From the NCBI GenBank assembly GCA_014138095.1, contig JACGXE010000004.1, positions 62,001 through 126,000 on the forward strand: 64,000 nt of DNA, in the 5' to 3' direction. This document shows positions 16,760 through 26,920 of this stretch, in pieces. Origin of the DNA: Ochrobactrum sp. RH2CCR150 (GTDB lineage: Bacteria; Pseudomonadota; Alphaproteobacteria; Rhizobiales; Rhizobiaceae). Both the position numbers and the translations under genes were made by a program. Every line of letters begins with the position of its first letter. Position 1 is the first letter of the stretch. Below the pieces are notes generated by a model, which had not been told where the DNA came from, did not search any database, and was given only the letters and a program-made list of their open reading frames with translations.

Positions 16760-16820
16760 GATGCAAGTCCTCCTCCGCCCCCCGGATGGTAAAACGCCCA
16801 GTTTATATCGGGATATTTGC

Positions 16821-16855
16821 TTGACGATTTACATTGATATCAATATTAATGGATC
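16821..16855 (+). promoter_or_regulatory. MarR promoter with palindromic operator
   Basis: TTGACG (16821-16826) and TATTAA (16844-16849) are 17 bases apart, a good sigma-70 type promoter for the MarR gene. Between them lies the perfect palindrome ATTGATATCAAT (16833-16844), which is the likely MarR site. Transcription would start about seven bases after the -10 box, at or next to the ATG at 16856, so the message may be leaderless. Confidence 0.6.
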
Positions 16856-17305
16856 ATGTCAAACGCTGCCGATGTCCCTTTTGAAACAACCCTTTTGGTC
16901 AGAGATACCTGCCTCTGCCTGCATGTCCAGCGCGCAGCTCGCGCGCTTGCGCGGCGTTTCGACGAGGCTCTTCGTCCGGTTGGCATGACTAATGGGCAGT
17001 TCTCCCTGATGATGTCGCTCAACCGGCCTGCGCCACCGCCGATGAAACCGGTGGCTGAATTGCTGGCAATGGATCAGACGACCCTCACCGCGGCTCTGAA
17101 GCCACTGCAAAGACAGGGTTGGGTGGAAATATTAGTCAATCCCGCTGATCGCCGTGAGCGCTTGCTGCAGCTGACGCCAGATGGCAAGGCGGCTCTAGCC
17201 GCCGCTGTTCCCATCTGGACCTCCACACATGCGGAAATCGAAAAGAACCTCTCGCACGGCAATGGAGATCAAATCCGGCACGACCTGATGGCGCTCTCGC
17301 TCTAG
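16856..17305 (+). CDS. MarR-family regulator
   Basis: A 149-residue winged-helix regulator. The DNA-binding region includes PVAELLAMDQTTLTAALKPLQRQGWVEI (about residues 63-90) and the wing NPADRRERLLQLTPDGKAAL. It is divergent from the DUF899/VOC operon and probably represses both transcripts through the palindrome upstream. Near its N-terminus RDTCLCLHV contains two close Cys residues, which might sense oxidants; this is speculative. Confidence 0.88.
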   Translation: MSNAADVPFETTLLVRDTCLCLHVQRAARALARRFDEALRPVGMTNGQFSLMMSLNRPAPPPMKPVAELLAMDQTTLTAALKPLQRQGWVEILVNPADRRERLLQLTPDGKAALAAAVPIWTSTHAEIEKNLSHGNGDQIRHDLMALSL

Positions 17306-17325
17306 AGCCCAACAATCTTGTCTAA

Positions 17326-17676
17326 TCAGATGTGCTGCATGAATTCATGCAGAACGACGGCCTGATTGTGTTCTTCGTCCTTCGCACCATAAAGCAATGT
17401 CAGCGGCGCATCACCGGCTTTGGCAACCAGTGCTTTGAGATCCGGCAACCTATCTTTCAGTTCGGCAAGATAGCGTTTTTGAAACTCGCCCCACTTCGCG
17501 GGATCATGATCGAACCATTTGCGAAGGTCTGTAGACGGGGCAACATCTTTTGCCCAGAGATCGATGGCGGCCTTCTCCTTGGTCATGCCCCGCGGCCAAA
17601 CGCGATCAACCAGAACCCGATAGCCATCATCGCTTGATGGCGCTTCATAAATCCGTTTGAGGCGAATGTCGGTCAT
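17326..17676 (-). CDS. DUF488 family protein
   Basis: A 116-residue protein of the DUF488 family (YeaO-like), full length. The conserved features are YRVLVDRVWPRGMTKEKA (about residues 19-36), WFDHDPAKWGEF and LTLLYGAKDEEHNQAVVL. Function is not established for the family. It is a single gene, convergent with the MarR gene and not obviously part of an operon. Confidence 0.88.
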   Translation of the reverse strand: MTDIRLKRIYEAPSSDDGYRVLVDRVWPRGMTKEKAAIDLWAKDVAPSTDLRKWFDHDPAKWGEFQKRYLAELKDRLPDLKALVAKAGDAPLTLLYGAKDEEHNQAVVLHEFMQHI

Positions 17677-17785
17677 GTTGAAATCTCCGCATCGTCGCTA
17701 CCACCTGCTGTTTTAGCGTAGCTGCGCGGAATTGGCGACAACTGAAGCGCCGCGCGAGGGCGCAGCGCTTCGGTCTTTCGCAAGA

Positions 17786-18976
17786 TTACGCGGCTTTACC
17801 GAGAATACCATGCGGATCGAGAACGAACTTCTTCGCTACGCCCTGATCAAAGCTCTCATAACCAGCCGCTGCGTCTTCAAGCGAAATGACTTCCGCATTG
17901 ACGATTTCAGCAATATTCAGACGCCCATGCAGGATCGCCTGCATCAACTGCCGGTTATATTTCAGAACCGGTGTTTGGCCGGTATGGAATGACTGCGCCT
18001 TGGCCCAGCCAAGCCCGAAGCGAAGCGACAGGCTGCCCTGCTTGGCCGCACCGTCCACCGCGCCCGGATCCTCCGTCACGTAGAGCCCCGGAATACCAAC
18101 GGAGCCAGCAGGGCGGGTGATTTCCATCATCTGGTTCAGCACGATTGCGGGCTGTTCACCGCCGCTATGGCCTCTGGCCTCAAAGCCCACGGCATCGATG
18201 GCGCTGTCCACCTCGTTACTGCCGGTAACTTCTGCGATCATGTCGCCGAGACGGTCGCTGGCGGAAAGGTCAATCGGCTCGAAACCCACCTTGCGTGCAT
18301 GGTCCAGACGTTCTTTGTTGAAATCTCCAACCATCACGACAGCTGCGCCAAGAATTCGCGCCGAGGCTGCGGCGGCCAGCCCGACTGGTCCGGCCCCCGC
18401 CACATAGACCACCGAGCCAACACCAACACCCGCCTTGACCGCGCCGTGAAAGCCGGTCGGCAGAATATCCGACAGCATGGTCAGATCGCGGATCTTCTCC
18501 ATAGCCCGGTCACGATCGGGGAATTTCAGCAGATTGAAATCGGCGTAAGGCACCATGACGTAGCGGGCCTGCCCGCCGATCCAGCCACCCATATCGACAT
18601 AGCCATAGGCGCCGCCAGCACGCGACGGATTGACGGTCAGGCAGACGCCTGTGTCCTGCTCCTTGCAGCAGCGGCAACGGCCGCAGGCGACATTGAACGG
18701 CACCGATACGATGTCGCCGACCTCGAGCATCTCGACATCGGAACCCTTCTCAATGATCTCGCCAGTAATTTCATGGCCAAGCACAAGCCCCGGCATCGCG
18801 GTCGTGCGTCCGCGCACCATATGCTGGTCCGACCCGCATATATTGGTTGAGATGACTTTCAGAATGACACCGTGACCCAGCTTCCTCCCATCGGGTGCAG
18901 ACAGCACCGGATCTTCGATGTCACGTACTTCGACTTTTCCGGGTCGCATATAGACGACGCCACGGTTCCTGCTCAT
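17786..18976 (-). CDS. fdhA: Glutathione-independent formaldehyde dehydrogenase
   Basis: A 396-residue zinc-dependent medium-chain dehydrogenase of the FdhA type, which oxidises formaldehyde with NAD without glutathione. The start at 18976 has GGAGGAGG just upstream; the frame extends nine codons further. Visible features: catalytic zinc Cys in NICGSDQH, His in GHEITGE, the structural zinc cluster CGRCRCCKEQDTGVC, the Rossmann motif VAGAGPVGLAAAASA, and the long insertion around QPAIVLNQMMEI typical of this subfamily. It is a single gene with its own promoter region to the right. Confidence 0.92.
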   Translation of the reverse strand: MSRNRGVVYMRPGKVEVRDIEDPVLSAPDGRKLGHGVILKVISTNICGSDQHMVRGRTTAMPGLVLGHEITGEIIEKGSDVEMLEVGDIVSVPFNVACGRCRCCKEQDTGVCLTVNPSRAGGAYGYVDMGGWIGGQARYVMVPYADFNLLKFPDRDRAMEKIRDLTMLSDILPTGFHGAVKAGVGVGSVVYVAGAGPVGLAAAASARILGAAVVMVGDFNKERLDHARKVGFEPIDLSASDRLGDMIAEVTGSNEVDSAIDAVGFEARGHSGGEQPAIVLNQMMEITRPAGSVGIPGLYVTEDPGAVDGAAKQGSLSLRFGLGWAKAQSFHTGQTPVLKYNRQLMQAILHGRLNIAEIVNAEVISLEDAAAGYESFDQGVAKKFVLDPHGILGKAA

Positions 18977-19003
18977 GTCTACCTCCTCCAGGTTGGACAA
19001 CAA

Positions 19004-19270
19004 ACGAAGATGTCAGAAAGTGAAAACGTAACGGCGAAGGGAGCAAGGCTCAGTCTCAATCGCGACACGTCTCATTCAATTTGCACGCCGAAAGCACGCT
19101 TGGCAGATGGAGCTGAAACAGCCGCCATAATTGCGGGTGATGATGATTGAACACTGTATATATTAGCAAAGCAACTTGACTCTGGGTTGTGCGCAAGCTT
19201 CACATGGCGCAGATTCTTTCCGCTCTGCCAGGGGACATTGGCCGGGCACCGAAATCGCAAGGAGAGGCAA
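19004..19270. promoter_or_regulatory. Divergent control region, fdhA and alpha-2-macroglobulin gene
   Basis: Non-coding DNA of 267 bases between two divergent genes. It should hold both promoters. I see no palindrome or RNA structure that stands out. The bases just before 19271 give a good ribosome binding site, AAGGAGAGGC. Confidence 0.35.
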
Positions 19271-22200
19271 ATGCTTAACGGTTTCAAACTGCGGCACGCG
19301 CGCGCGTTCTTGGCGCAGGTTTTCCTGACGCTGGCTGCAATCACCGGTTTGACCGCAGGGCTTGCCATTGCGCCCGCTCCTTCGAACGCCGCTGAAACGC
19401 GTCGTATCGAAATCACCGAAGACAGCGATTATTTCGGCTTCGACCTGCGCACCCAAAAGAACGTCACGCTGGACCAGTGCAAGAGCACCTGCCTCGGTGA
19501 CAATGCCTGCCGCGCCTTCACCTATAATCCGAAGGTCAAGTGGTGCTTCCTCAAGACGGATTTCAACAAGCTCAATCCTTCGGTTGGCTCCATAGCCGGT
19601 AAGGTTGTATTGGGCACAACCAAGGACACAGCCAAGGCCGACATCGGCGCGCCGCCAGCTGTTACTTTCTTCGCTGACAATCTTGTCGATGAAGCACGTC
19701 GTTTCCGTACAGCTGTTCTGGCTGCGGACAGCAGCGAAGGCCTCAGCACGCTGAAGGCGGAAGCAGCCTCCGCGCTCGCCAATAGCGATCCGCGCACGGC
19801 GATGGAAAAGTTTGCAGCCGCAGCCGGTGCCTCGCCCGACGACAGCACGCTCTGGACCGGTCTGGCTCTCGCCACTTTGGCAACCGAACCTTCCAACAGC
19901 GAAGAAACCACGAAGTTCAAGCGCGACGCGACATCCGCAGCCTGGAACGGCTATCAGACCTCGCGCAGTAAAGCCGCGCGAGCCGACGCACTGAATGCGA
20001 TGGCACAGGCGCTTGACCGTCGCGAATTGTCCCGACCTGCCCTTCAGGCCTATGATGCGAGCCTCAATCTCGTCAATTCAGCTTCCGTCCGCGCCGCCTA
20101 TGAAGACCTCAAGGCGCGCAAAGGTTTCCGCATCGTCGACCACAGTGTCGATAACGACAATGCATCGCCACGCATCTGCGCGCAGTTTTCCGAAGAACTG
20201 GTCAAGAGCGGCACCGACTATTCCAGCTTCGTGACATTGGACAGCGCCGCACCCAAGGCTATTGAAGCCAAGGATCGCCAGATCTGCGTCGAAGGTCTGG
20301 AACATGGCCGCACCTATAGCGTGACATTCCGCGCCGGTTTGCCCGCCGCCATCGGTGAGACATTACCAGCACCGGTAACGCTCTCCGTCTATGTGCAGGA
20401 CCGCGCGCCATCGGTGCGCTTTACCGGCGACAGCTTTGTGCTGCCTGCCAAGGCGCGTCGCGGCATTCCACTGGTCAGCGTCAATATGAGCGCAGCCAAG
20501 GTGAAGCTCTATCGCATCGGCGACCGTTCGCTGGCGCAGCTTTTGTCCGGCTACCAGTTTCTGCGTCAGCTCGACGGCTATGACGTCAGCACGATTTCCG
20601 ACCAGATGGGCGCGCCCGTCTGGGAAGGCGAAATCGACACCGCTGCTGCCGAGCTGAATAAGGAAGTTACCACCAGTTTCCCCATCGATGAAGCACTGCC
20701 GCAGCGAAAGCCCGGCGTCTACGTGCTGACCGCAGAGCCGATCAAGGCGAGCGGCGAAAGCTATGACACCAAGGCGACCCAGTGGTTCGTTGTGTCGGAT
20801 ATCGGGCTTTCGACCTATACCGGTCAGGACGGCATCAATGTCTTCGCGCGTTCGCTCGAAACGGCGGAGCCACTTTCCGGCGTCAAGCTGACATTGCTGG
20901 CTCGCAACAACGAAGTGTTGGGCGAAGCGACAACCGATAGCGACGGTCGCGCCACCTTTACCGCAGGTCTCACCCGCGGCTCCGACGGCATGGTTCCTGC
21001 TGTGCTGATGGCCAATCAGGGTGAAGATGATTTTGTCTTCCTCGATATGGCGCGTGCAGGCTTCGATCTTTCCGATCGCGGTGTCACCGGGCGCGCAGCA
21101 CCCAAGGCGCTCGATGTTTATGCCTGGACCGAACGCGGCATCTATCGCGCAGGCGAAGTGGTTCATGCCGCAGCACTTGCCCGGGACGATGCGTCGCTGG
21201 CCGTCGACAACCTGCCGCTGACTTTCATCTTCACGCGCCCGGACGGCGTGGAAGATCGTCGCCTCGTATCGGATAGCAGCAAGGCTGGCGGACATTCTGT
21301 CGACCTGACTTTGGCCGCCAATGCCATGCGTGGCACATGGAACCTCAATATCTATACCGACCCCAAGCAACCGGCGGTCGCCTCGCAGATGTTCCTGGTT
21401 GAAGATTTCGTGCCGGATCGTATTGAGTTCGACCTGACATCGGACAAGCCGGAGATCGCCAGCGGCGAAACCGCCAATGTAACCGTCGATGGCCGCTTCC
21501 TCTATGGCGCGCCCGCCGCCGGATTGGCGCTCGAAGGCGAAGTCACGCTTTCGACCAAGCGAGACTGGGACCGGTTCAAGGGCTATTATTTTGGTCTGGC
21601 CGATGAAGGTCAGGGCGAAGCCACCCGCCTGCCGCTGGATCAGTTGCCCAAGGTTGGCGACGATGGCAAGGCGACCTTCCCGGTCGTGATTGATGATCTT
21701 CCATCCACCACTCGACTTATCAATGCAGCTGTCACCGTTCGCATGCGCGAAAGCGGCGGTCGTGCCGTGGAACGCAAGCTTGACCTTGCCGTTCGTCCGC
21801 AAGGATCGATGATCGGCATCAGGCCGGATTTCTCCGGTGACGAAGTTCCGCAAGGCGGCACCGCAAAATTCAGTTTCATCGCTTCGGATGCCAACGGCAA
21901 CCGCACGAACCTTGACGGTGCCGTCTGGTCGCTTGTTAAGGTCGAGCGCAATTATCAATGGTATCGCAGCGGCAATAGCTGGAACTACGAGCCGGTCACG
22001 TTCACCAAGTCGGTTGCAACCGGCAAGATCGACCTAAAGGCCGATGCGGAAGCCAGCATCACCCAGCCGGTCGACTGGGGTCGCTATCGCCTTGAAATCG
22101 AGACGGGCGACGCTTCCGGTCCGGCTTCAAGCTACGAATTCGACGCGGGCTGGTATGTGGCCGCGACCTCGACGGAAACGCCCGACGGTCTCGAAATCGC

Positions 22201-24805
22201 GCTCGATAAAGATCATTATGCAGCCGGTGAAACCGCGAAGCTGAAGATCAGCCCGCGTTTTGCAGGTGAGCTGCTGATCACCATCGGCGCGGAAAAACTG
22301 CTGACAACCATCAGCGAGAGCGTATCGGCTGACGGCGCGACCATCGACATTCCAGTCGGCGAAAACTGGGGCGCTGGCGCTTACGTCACTGCAACGCTTT
22401 TCCGCCCGGGCAGCGCGCAGGAAAGCCGCATGCCCGCCCGCGCCATCGGCCTCAAATGGCTGAAGGTCGATCCCGCCGACAAACAATTGGCCGTCCAGCT
22501 GACACCGCCGAAGAAAATCACCCCGCGCGGCACGCTCTCGGTTCCCGTTTCGGTGGAAAATGCAGGCGGCGAGCAGGCCTATGTCATGGTTGCCGCCGTC
22601 GATGTCGGCATTCTGAATCTGACACGTTATCAGGCCCCGAACCCGGAAAACTGGTTCTTCGGCCAACGCCAGCTCGGCCTTGAACTGCGCGACATGTATG
22701 GACGCCTTATCGATGGTTCGCTGGGCACCACCGGCAAGCTTCGCACAGGCGGTGACGGCGGCAACATGGCTGCGGAAGGCAGTCCGCCAACCGAAAAGCT
22801 GGTCGCGCTCTTCTCCGGCCCTGTCGAACTCGATAGCGATGGCAAGGCAACCGTTGATTTCGATATTCCGCAGTTCAACGGAACCGCCCGGGTCATGGCC
22901 GTGGCATGGACAAGCAAGGCTGTTGGTCACGCATCCAGCGATGTGATCGTGCGCGATCCGGTTGTCATTACAGCTGGCCTGCCGCGCTTCATGGCACCGG
23001 GAGATCAGGCGACACTGCGCCTCGATATCGCCAACACGGACGCGCCTGACGGAAATTATCGTCTGAGCGTCGAAACGAGCGACAATCTCGGCACACAGAT
23101 CGGCTCTTATCCCGACACGCTCGCGCTGGTCGGTGGCAAACGCCAGTCTGTCGCCGTGCCGCTCAGCGCACAGAAGACGGGACAGGGCAATATTACGATC
23201 CGGCTCGCCAACGACGCTGGGCTATCCATCGAACAGAACCTGTCATTACCGGTCCGCCCGGTTGATCTGCCCGTGACGACACGTCAAGTGGTCAGTCTCC
23301 CCGCCAATGGCGGCAGCCTCAAAATCGATGGCGGTCTGCTGTCGGAAAGCCTGCTCGACGGTGCTTTTGTCAGCGTCGGCATCACCCGCAGCGCGGCATT
23401 TGATGTGCCGTCACTTTTGATGGCACTCGACCGCTATCCATATGGTTGCGCCGAGCAGACGACGAGCCGCGCCCTGCCCTTGCTTTACTTGAGCGAAATG
23501 GCGGCAGGCTCCGAAGCAAGTGCTGGTCTTGGCGATCAGGATGAACTGAAGAAGCGCGTGCAGGACGCAATCTATCGCGTGCTGAGCTATCAGTCCTCGT
23601 CCGGCTCGTTCGGCCTGTGGGGACCCGGTTCCGGCGATCTGTGGCTCGACGCCTATGTCACCGACTTCCTCACCCGTGCCCGCGAAAAGGGCTATGCGGT
23701 TCCGCAGGAGGCCCTGCTCTCGGCGCTGTCGAACCTGCAAAACGCGCTCGGCTATACCACCGACGCCAAGGATCGTAGCAGCGAAATCGCCTATTCGCTC
23801 TATGTGCTGGCGCGCAACAAGAAGGCTTCGGTCGGCGACCTGCGTTATTACGCGGATACGCAGCTCGATAACTTTACAAGCCCGATGGCAATCGCCCAGC
23901 TGGCCGCAGGGCTGGCGCTTTACGGCGACCAGCAGCGTTCGGACCGAGTGTTTAATGTCGCGCTCGACCGCGCGAGCACCAACACGGCATTCGACTATAA
24001 TCGCTCCGATTATGGTTCGCGGTTGCGTGATGGTGCGGCCATGCTGGCGCTTGCGGCAGAAAGCAAACCTGCACCGAAAGTGCTGCCTTCGCTCGTCACG
24101 CTTGTCGGTTATGAACGCGACCGTGCGAAGTATCTCAGCACGCAGGATCAGGCTTGGATGCTGCTCGCAGCCCGTGGTCTCAAGGAGAACAATGCCGGGA
24201 TCAATCTCGACATCAACGGCACCGCCCATGAGGGCGCTTTCTCTGAACGGGTCAACGGCAATGCGCTCGAAGCCCAGCCGCTTGTCGTGACGAACCGGGG
24301 CAGCGATTCCGTGGATGCCGTGGTGACAGCCGTTGCGCCGCCTGCACAATCGCTGCCTGCCGGTGGCGAAGGCTTCAACATCGAGCGCGCCTATTACACG
24401 CTCGATGGGCAGGAAGCCAACATTACGGGCATCAGCCAGAACGAGCGTTTTGTCGTGGTGCTGAAGATCGACGATCTGCAGCAATGGCAATCGCGCCTGC
24501 TAGTCACCGATCTTCTGCCAGCCGGTCTCGAAATCGACAATCCGGGTTTGGTTTCGAGTGCCGATCTCGGCAATTTCCCGTGGCTTGAAAGCACCGAAGC
24601 CGCGCATCTCGAATTCCGCGATGATCGCTTTGTCGCAGCATTCGACCGTTCGGCAGGCGAGAAAAAGCAGATCGTGCTTGCTTATGTGGTGCGTGCGGTG
24701 ACGCCGGGGCTTTACACCCATCCGGCAGCCACTGTCGAAGACATGTATCGTCCGCAATATTCTGCCCGCACTTCGACCGGAATGATGGAGGTTGCTGCGC
24801 CCTAA
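19271..24805 (+). CDS. Bacterial alpha-2-macroglobulin with N-terminal PAN domain
   Basis: A very large (1844-residue) exported protein. The start at 19271 is set by AAGGAGAGGC. After a signal peptide (cleavage near SNAAE, about residue 40) comes a PAN/apple-like domain with four Cys (CKSTCLGDNACRAFTYNPKVKWCF, about 67-92), then the macroglobulin domains, a bait-region part, and the thioester motif YPYGCAEQTTSRALP (about residue 1390), so the thioester is intact. Bacterial members trap proteases in the periplasm. The mature protein lacks the lipobox seen in E. coli YfhM. It is followed 27 bases later by the PBP1C gene, a conserved pairing thought to join protease defence with cell-wall repair. 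Confidence 0.93.
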   Translation: MLNGFKLRHARAFLAQVFLTLAAITGLTAGLAIAPAPSNAAETRRIEITEDSDYFGFDLRTQKNVTLDQCKSTCLGDNACRAFTYNPKVKWCFLKTDFNKLNPSVGSIAGKVVLGTTKDTAKADIGAPPAVTFFADNLVDEARRFRTAVLAADSSEGLSTLKAEAASALANSDPRTAMEKFAAAAGASPDDSTLWTGLALATLATEPSNSEETTKFKRDATSAAWNGYQTSRSKAARADALNAMAQALDRRELSRPALQAYDASLNLVNSASVRAAYEDLKARKGFRIVDHSVDNDNASPRICAQFSEELVKSGTDYSSFVTLDSAAPKAIEAKDRQICVEGLEHGRTYSVTFRAGLPAAIGETLPAPVTLSVYVQDRAPSVRFTGDSFVLPAKARRGIPLVSVNMSAAKVKLYRIGDRSLAQLLSGYQFLRQLDGYDVSTISDQMGAPVWEGEIDTAAAELNKEVTTSFPIDEALPQRKPGVYVLTAEPIKASGESYDTKATQWFVVSDIGLSTYTGQDGINVFARSLETAEPLSGVKLTLLARNNEVLGEATTDSDGRATFTAGLTRGSDGMVPAVLMANQGEDDFVFLDMARAGFDLSDRGVTGRAAPKALDVYAWTERGIYRAGEVVHAAALARDDASLAVDNLPLTFIFTRPDGVEDRRLVSDSSKAGGHSVDLTLAANAMRGTWNLNIYTDPKQPAVASQMFLVEDFVPDRIEFDLTSDKPEIASGETANVTVDGRFLYGAPAAGLALEGEVTLSTKRDWDRFKGYYFGLADEGQGEATRLPLDQLPKVGDDGKATFPVVIDDLPSTTRLINAAVTVRMRESGGRAVERKLDLAVRPQGSMIGIRPDFSGDEVPQGGTAKFSFIASDANGNRTNLDGAVWSLVKVERNYQWYRSGNSWNYEPVTFTKSVATGKIDLKADAEASITQPVDWGRYRLEIETGDASGPASSYEFDAGWYVAATSTETPDGLEIALDKDHYAAGETAKLKISPRFAGELLITIGAEKLLTTISESVSADGATIDIPVGENWGAGAYVTATLFRPGSAQESRMPARAIGLKWLKVDPADKQLAVQLTPPKKITPRGTLSVPVSVENAGGEQAYVMVAAVDVGILNLTRYQAPNPENWFFGQRQLGLELRDMYGRLIDGSLGTTGKLRTGGDGGNMAAEGSPPTEKLVALFSGPVELDSDGKATVDFDIPQFNGTARVMAVAWTSKAVGHASSDVIVRDPVVITAGLPRFMAPGDQATLRLDIANTDAPDGNYRLSVETSDNLGTQIGSYPDTLALVGGKRQSVAVPLSAQKTGQGNITIRLANDAGLSIEQNLSLPVRPVDLPVTTRQVVSLPANGGSLKIDGGLLSESLLDGAFVSVGITRSAAFDVPSLLMALDRYPYGCAEQTTSRALPLLYLSEMAAGSEASAGLGDQDELKKRVQDAIYRVLSYQSSSGSFGLWGPGSGDLWLDAYVTDFLTRAREKGYAVPQEALLSALSNLQNALGYTTDAKDRSSEIAYSLYVLARNKKASVGDLRYYADTQLDNFTSPMAIAQLAAGLALYGDQQRSDRVFNVALDRASTNTAFDYNRSDYGSRLRDGAAMLALAAESKPAPKVLPSLVTLVGYERDRAKYLSTQDQAWMLLAARGLKENNAGINLDINGTAHEGAFSERVNGNALEAQPLVVTNRGSDSVDAVVTAVAPPAQSLPAGGEGFNIERAYYTLDGQEANITGISQNERFVVVLKIDDLQQWQSRLLVTDLLPAGLEIDNPGLVSSADLGNFPWLESTEAAHLEFRDDRFVAAFDRSAGEKKQIVLAYVVRAVTPGLYTHPAATVEDMYRPQYSARTSTGMMEVAAP

Positions 24806-24832
24806 CCTTTTCGGTGAGGCCACGATCAACAC

Positions 24833-26917
24833 ATGAAACGGCGATGGAAAATAGCGATTGGCGGTGCCGCAATTCTCGGCATCGCCGCTCTTGCGACGGT
24901 CAGCCTTGACTGGCTAGACCGCGCTTTTCCTCCTCCCTTGCCTGAACGTCTGACGATATCCACGGAAGTGATGGATCGCGATGGCGAATTGTTGCGCGCC
25001 TATGCGACACCGGACGGCTATTGGCGTCTCAACACGCGCATTGAAGATGTCGATCCGAAATTCGTGAAAATGCTGATCGCCTATGAGGATAAGCGGTTCT
25101 ACGATCACAGCGGTATCGATCTATGGGCCTTGGCGCGCGCGGCGGTGCAGCTTGCCGGTAATCAGCGTATCGTGTCCGGCGGCTCAACCCTCTCCATGCA
25201 GCTTGCCCGGCTGATTGAACCACGCGAAAGCCGCAGCTTCGGCTCCAAATTCCGCCAGCTCGCCCGTGCGGTGCAGATCGAGCGCCGTCTGAGCAAGGAC
25301 CAGATATTGGAGCGCTATCTCACACTCGCCCCCTATGGCGGCAATCTGGAAGGCGTGCGCTCGGCATCGCTCGCCTATTTCGGCAAGGAGCCACTGCGGC
25401 TCAGCACATCGGAAGCCGCAATGCTGGTCGCCCTGCCGCAATTGCCCGAACGGCGACGCCCGGACCGTGCCGCCAGCACAGCACGCGCAGCGCGAGACCG
25501 CGTTTTGACACGGATGGTTCAGGCCGATGTCCTGACCATCGACGAAGCCGAACGCGGCAAGCGCGAGGCCATATCCGCAACCCGTCATGCCTTACCAGCG
25601 CTTGCCGCTCACTTTGCTGATCTGGCGCTGAAGAAAGCGCCGACGGAAGCTCGTCACACACTGACGCTGAAGAAATCCGTCCAGCGCGGGCTTGAAGCTT
25701 CTGCCCGAGAAGCAGCATCAAAACTGGGACCGAAAGTGTCGGTGGCCATGGTGCTGGCCGATAGCCGCAACGGCAATATTCTCGGCGAAGTCGGATCGGC
25801 GAATTATTTCGATGGCAGACGACTGGGCTGGATCGACATGACCCGCGCCGTCCGCTCACCGGGATCGACGCTCAAGCCATTTATCTACGGGCTTGCCTTC
25901 GAACAGGGCATGATCGCGCAGGAAACCATTATCGAAGACCGCCCGCAGGACTTTGCCGGTTATCGTCCGCGCAATTTCGACATGAGCTATCAAGGCGATG
26001 TCAGTATCCGACAAGCGCTGCAAATGTCGCTGAATGTCCCCACTGTCAGCCTGCTGGACGCTATAGGCCCTGCCCGGCTAACCACCCGGTTCCGGCAGGC
26101 AGGCATCAATCTGCAACTGCCGAAGAACGAACCGCCCGGTCTCGCCATCGGGCTTGGTGGTGCCGGGATCAGCCTGCGCGATCTGGTGCAGCTTTATACC
26201 GGGCTTGCCAATGGTGGACGCGGTGCAGCCCTGCGCGACGGAACAGAAACAGCTGAGCCGACGCAACCGTCCGGCCCCATTCTCACCGAACAGGCGTCAT
26301 GGCAGATCGGCGATATTCTGGCTGGCGTCGTGCCGCCGCAAGGTGCACCGCGCCGTGGCCTCGCCTACAAAACCGGGACATCCTATGGTTATCGCGACGC
26401 GTGGTCGGTCGGCTATGACGGACGTTACGTTCTCGGCGTTTGGGTTGGACGCGCCGATGGCGGCTCCGTGCCGGGGCTTGCGGGTTATGCATCTGCCGCG
26501 CCGATCCTGTTCGATGCATTCGTCAAGTCGGGCGTGGTCTCAGTGCCATTGCCGCGCGCACCAGCCGGAGCATTCCGAACAGCACGTGCCGACCTGCCGG
26601 TAACGCAGACACGTTTTTCATCGGCAAGCGATCCGCTGCCGGTTTTGAAGGTGGCCACGGAACCCGCGCCGCGCATCATCTTCCCGCCGGATGGCGTACA
26701 TGTGGATTTGAAAGCGCTGACTGAAACCGCTTCGCCGCTTGTGCTCAAGCTACAGGGTGGCCGCGCACCATTCCGCTGGCTCGCCAACGGCAAGCCCGTT
26801 GCAGAACCGGAGCGCCGCCGCACTGCCACATGGCAACCGGACGGCACCGGCTATTCGACCCTGACCGTCATCGACGCCGCAGGCCGTGCTGCAAGTGTCA
26901 AGATTTTCGTAGAGTAA
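24833..26917 (+). CDS. pbpC: Penicillin-binding protein 1C
   Basis: A 694-residue bifunctional peptidoglycan synthase. An N-terminal membrane anchor (about residues 7-25) is followed by the GT51 glycosyltransferase domain (catalytic Glu in AYEDKRFYDHSG; GGSTLSMQLARL) and the transpeptidase domain (SxxK in SPGSTLKPF; KTGTSYGYRDAW), ending with the BiPBP_C domain that marks the 1C class (last about 90 residues). All catalytic motifs are present. It is co-transcribed with the alpha-2-macroglobulin gene. Its stop codon lies three bases from the stop of the convergent SGNH gene, so no separate terminator fits between them. Confidence 0.95.
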   Translation: MKRRWKIAIGGAAILGIAALATVSLDWLDRAFPPPLPERLTISTEVMDRDGELLRAYATPDGYWRLNTRIEDVDPKFVKMLIAYEDKRFYDHSGIDLWALARAAVQLAGNQRIVSGGSTLSMQLARLIEPRESRSFGSKFRQLARAVQIERRLSKDQILERYLTLAPYGGNLEGVRSASLAYFGKEPLRLSTSEAAMLVALPQLPERRRPDRAASTARAARDRVLTRMVQADVLTIDEAERGKREAISATRHALPALAAHFADLALKKAPTEARHTLTLKKSVQRGLEASAREAASKLGPKVSVAMVLADSRNGNILGEVGSANYFDGRRLGWIDMTRAVRSPGSTLKPFIYGLAFEQGMIAQETIIEDRPQDFAGYRPRNFDMSYQGDVSIRQALQMSLNVPTVSLLDAIGPARLTTRFRQAGINLQLPKNEPPGLAIGLGGAGISLRDLVQLYTGLANGGRGAALRDGTETAEPTQPSGPILTEQASWQIGDILAGVVPPQGAPRRGLAYKTGTSYGYRDAWSVGYDGRYVLGVWVGRADGGSVPGLAGYASAAPILFDAFVKSGVVSVPLPRAPAGAFRTARADLPVTQTRFSSASDPLPVLKVATEPAPRIIFPPDGVHVDLKALTETASPLVLKLQGGRAPFRWLANGKPVAEPERRRTATWQPDGTGYSTLTVIDAAGRAASVKIFVE

Positions 26918-26920
26918 CTT

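Noticed and set aside
20363-21958. 531-residue open frame on the minus strand
   Set aside because: Antisense to alpha-2-macroglobulin; GC-rich codon use on the other strand makes such frames long by chance.
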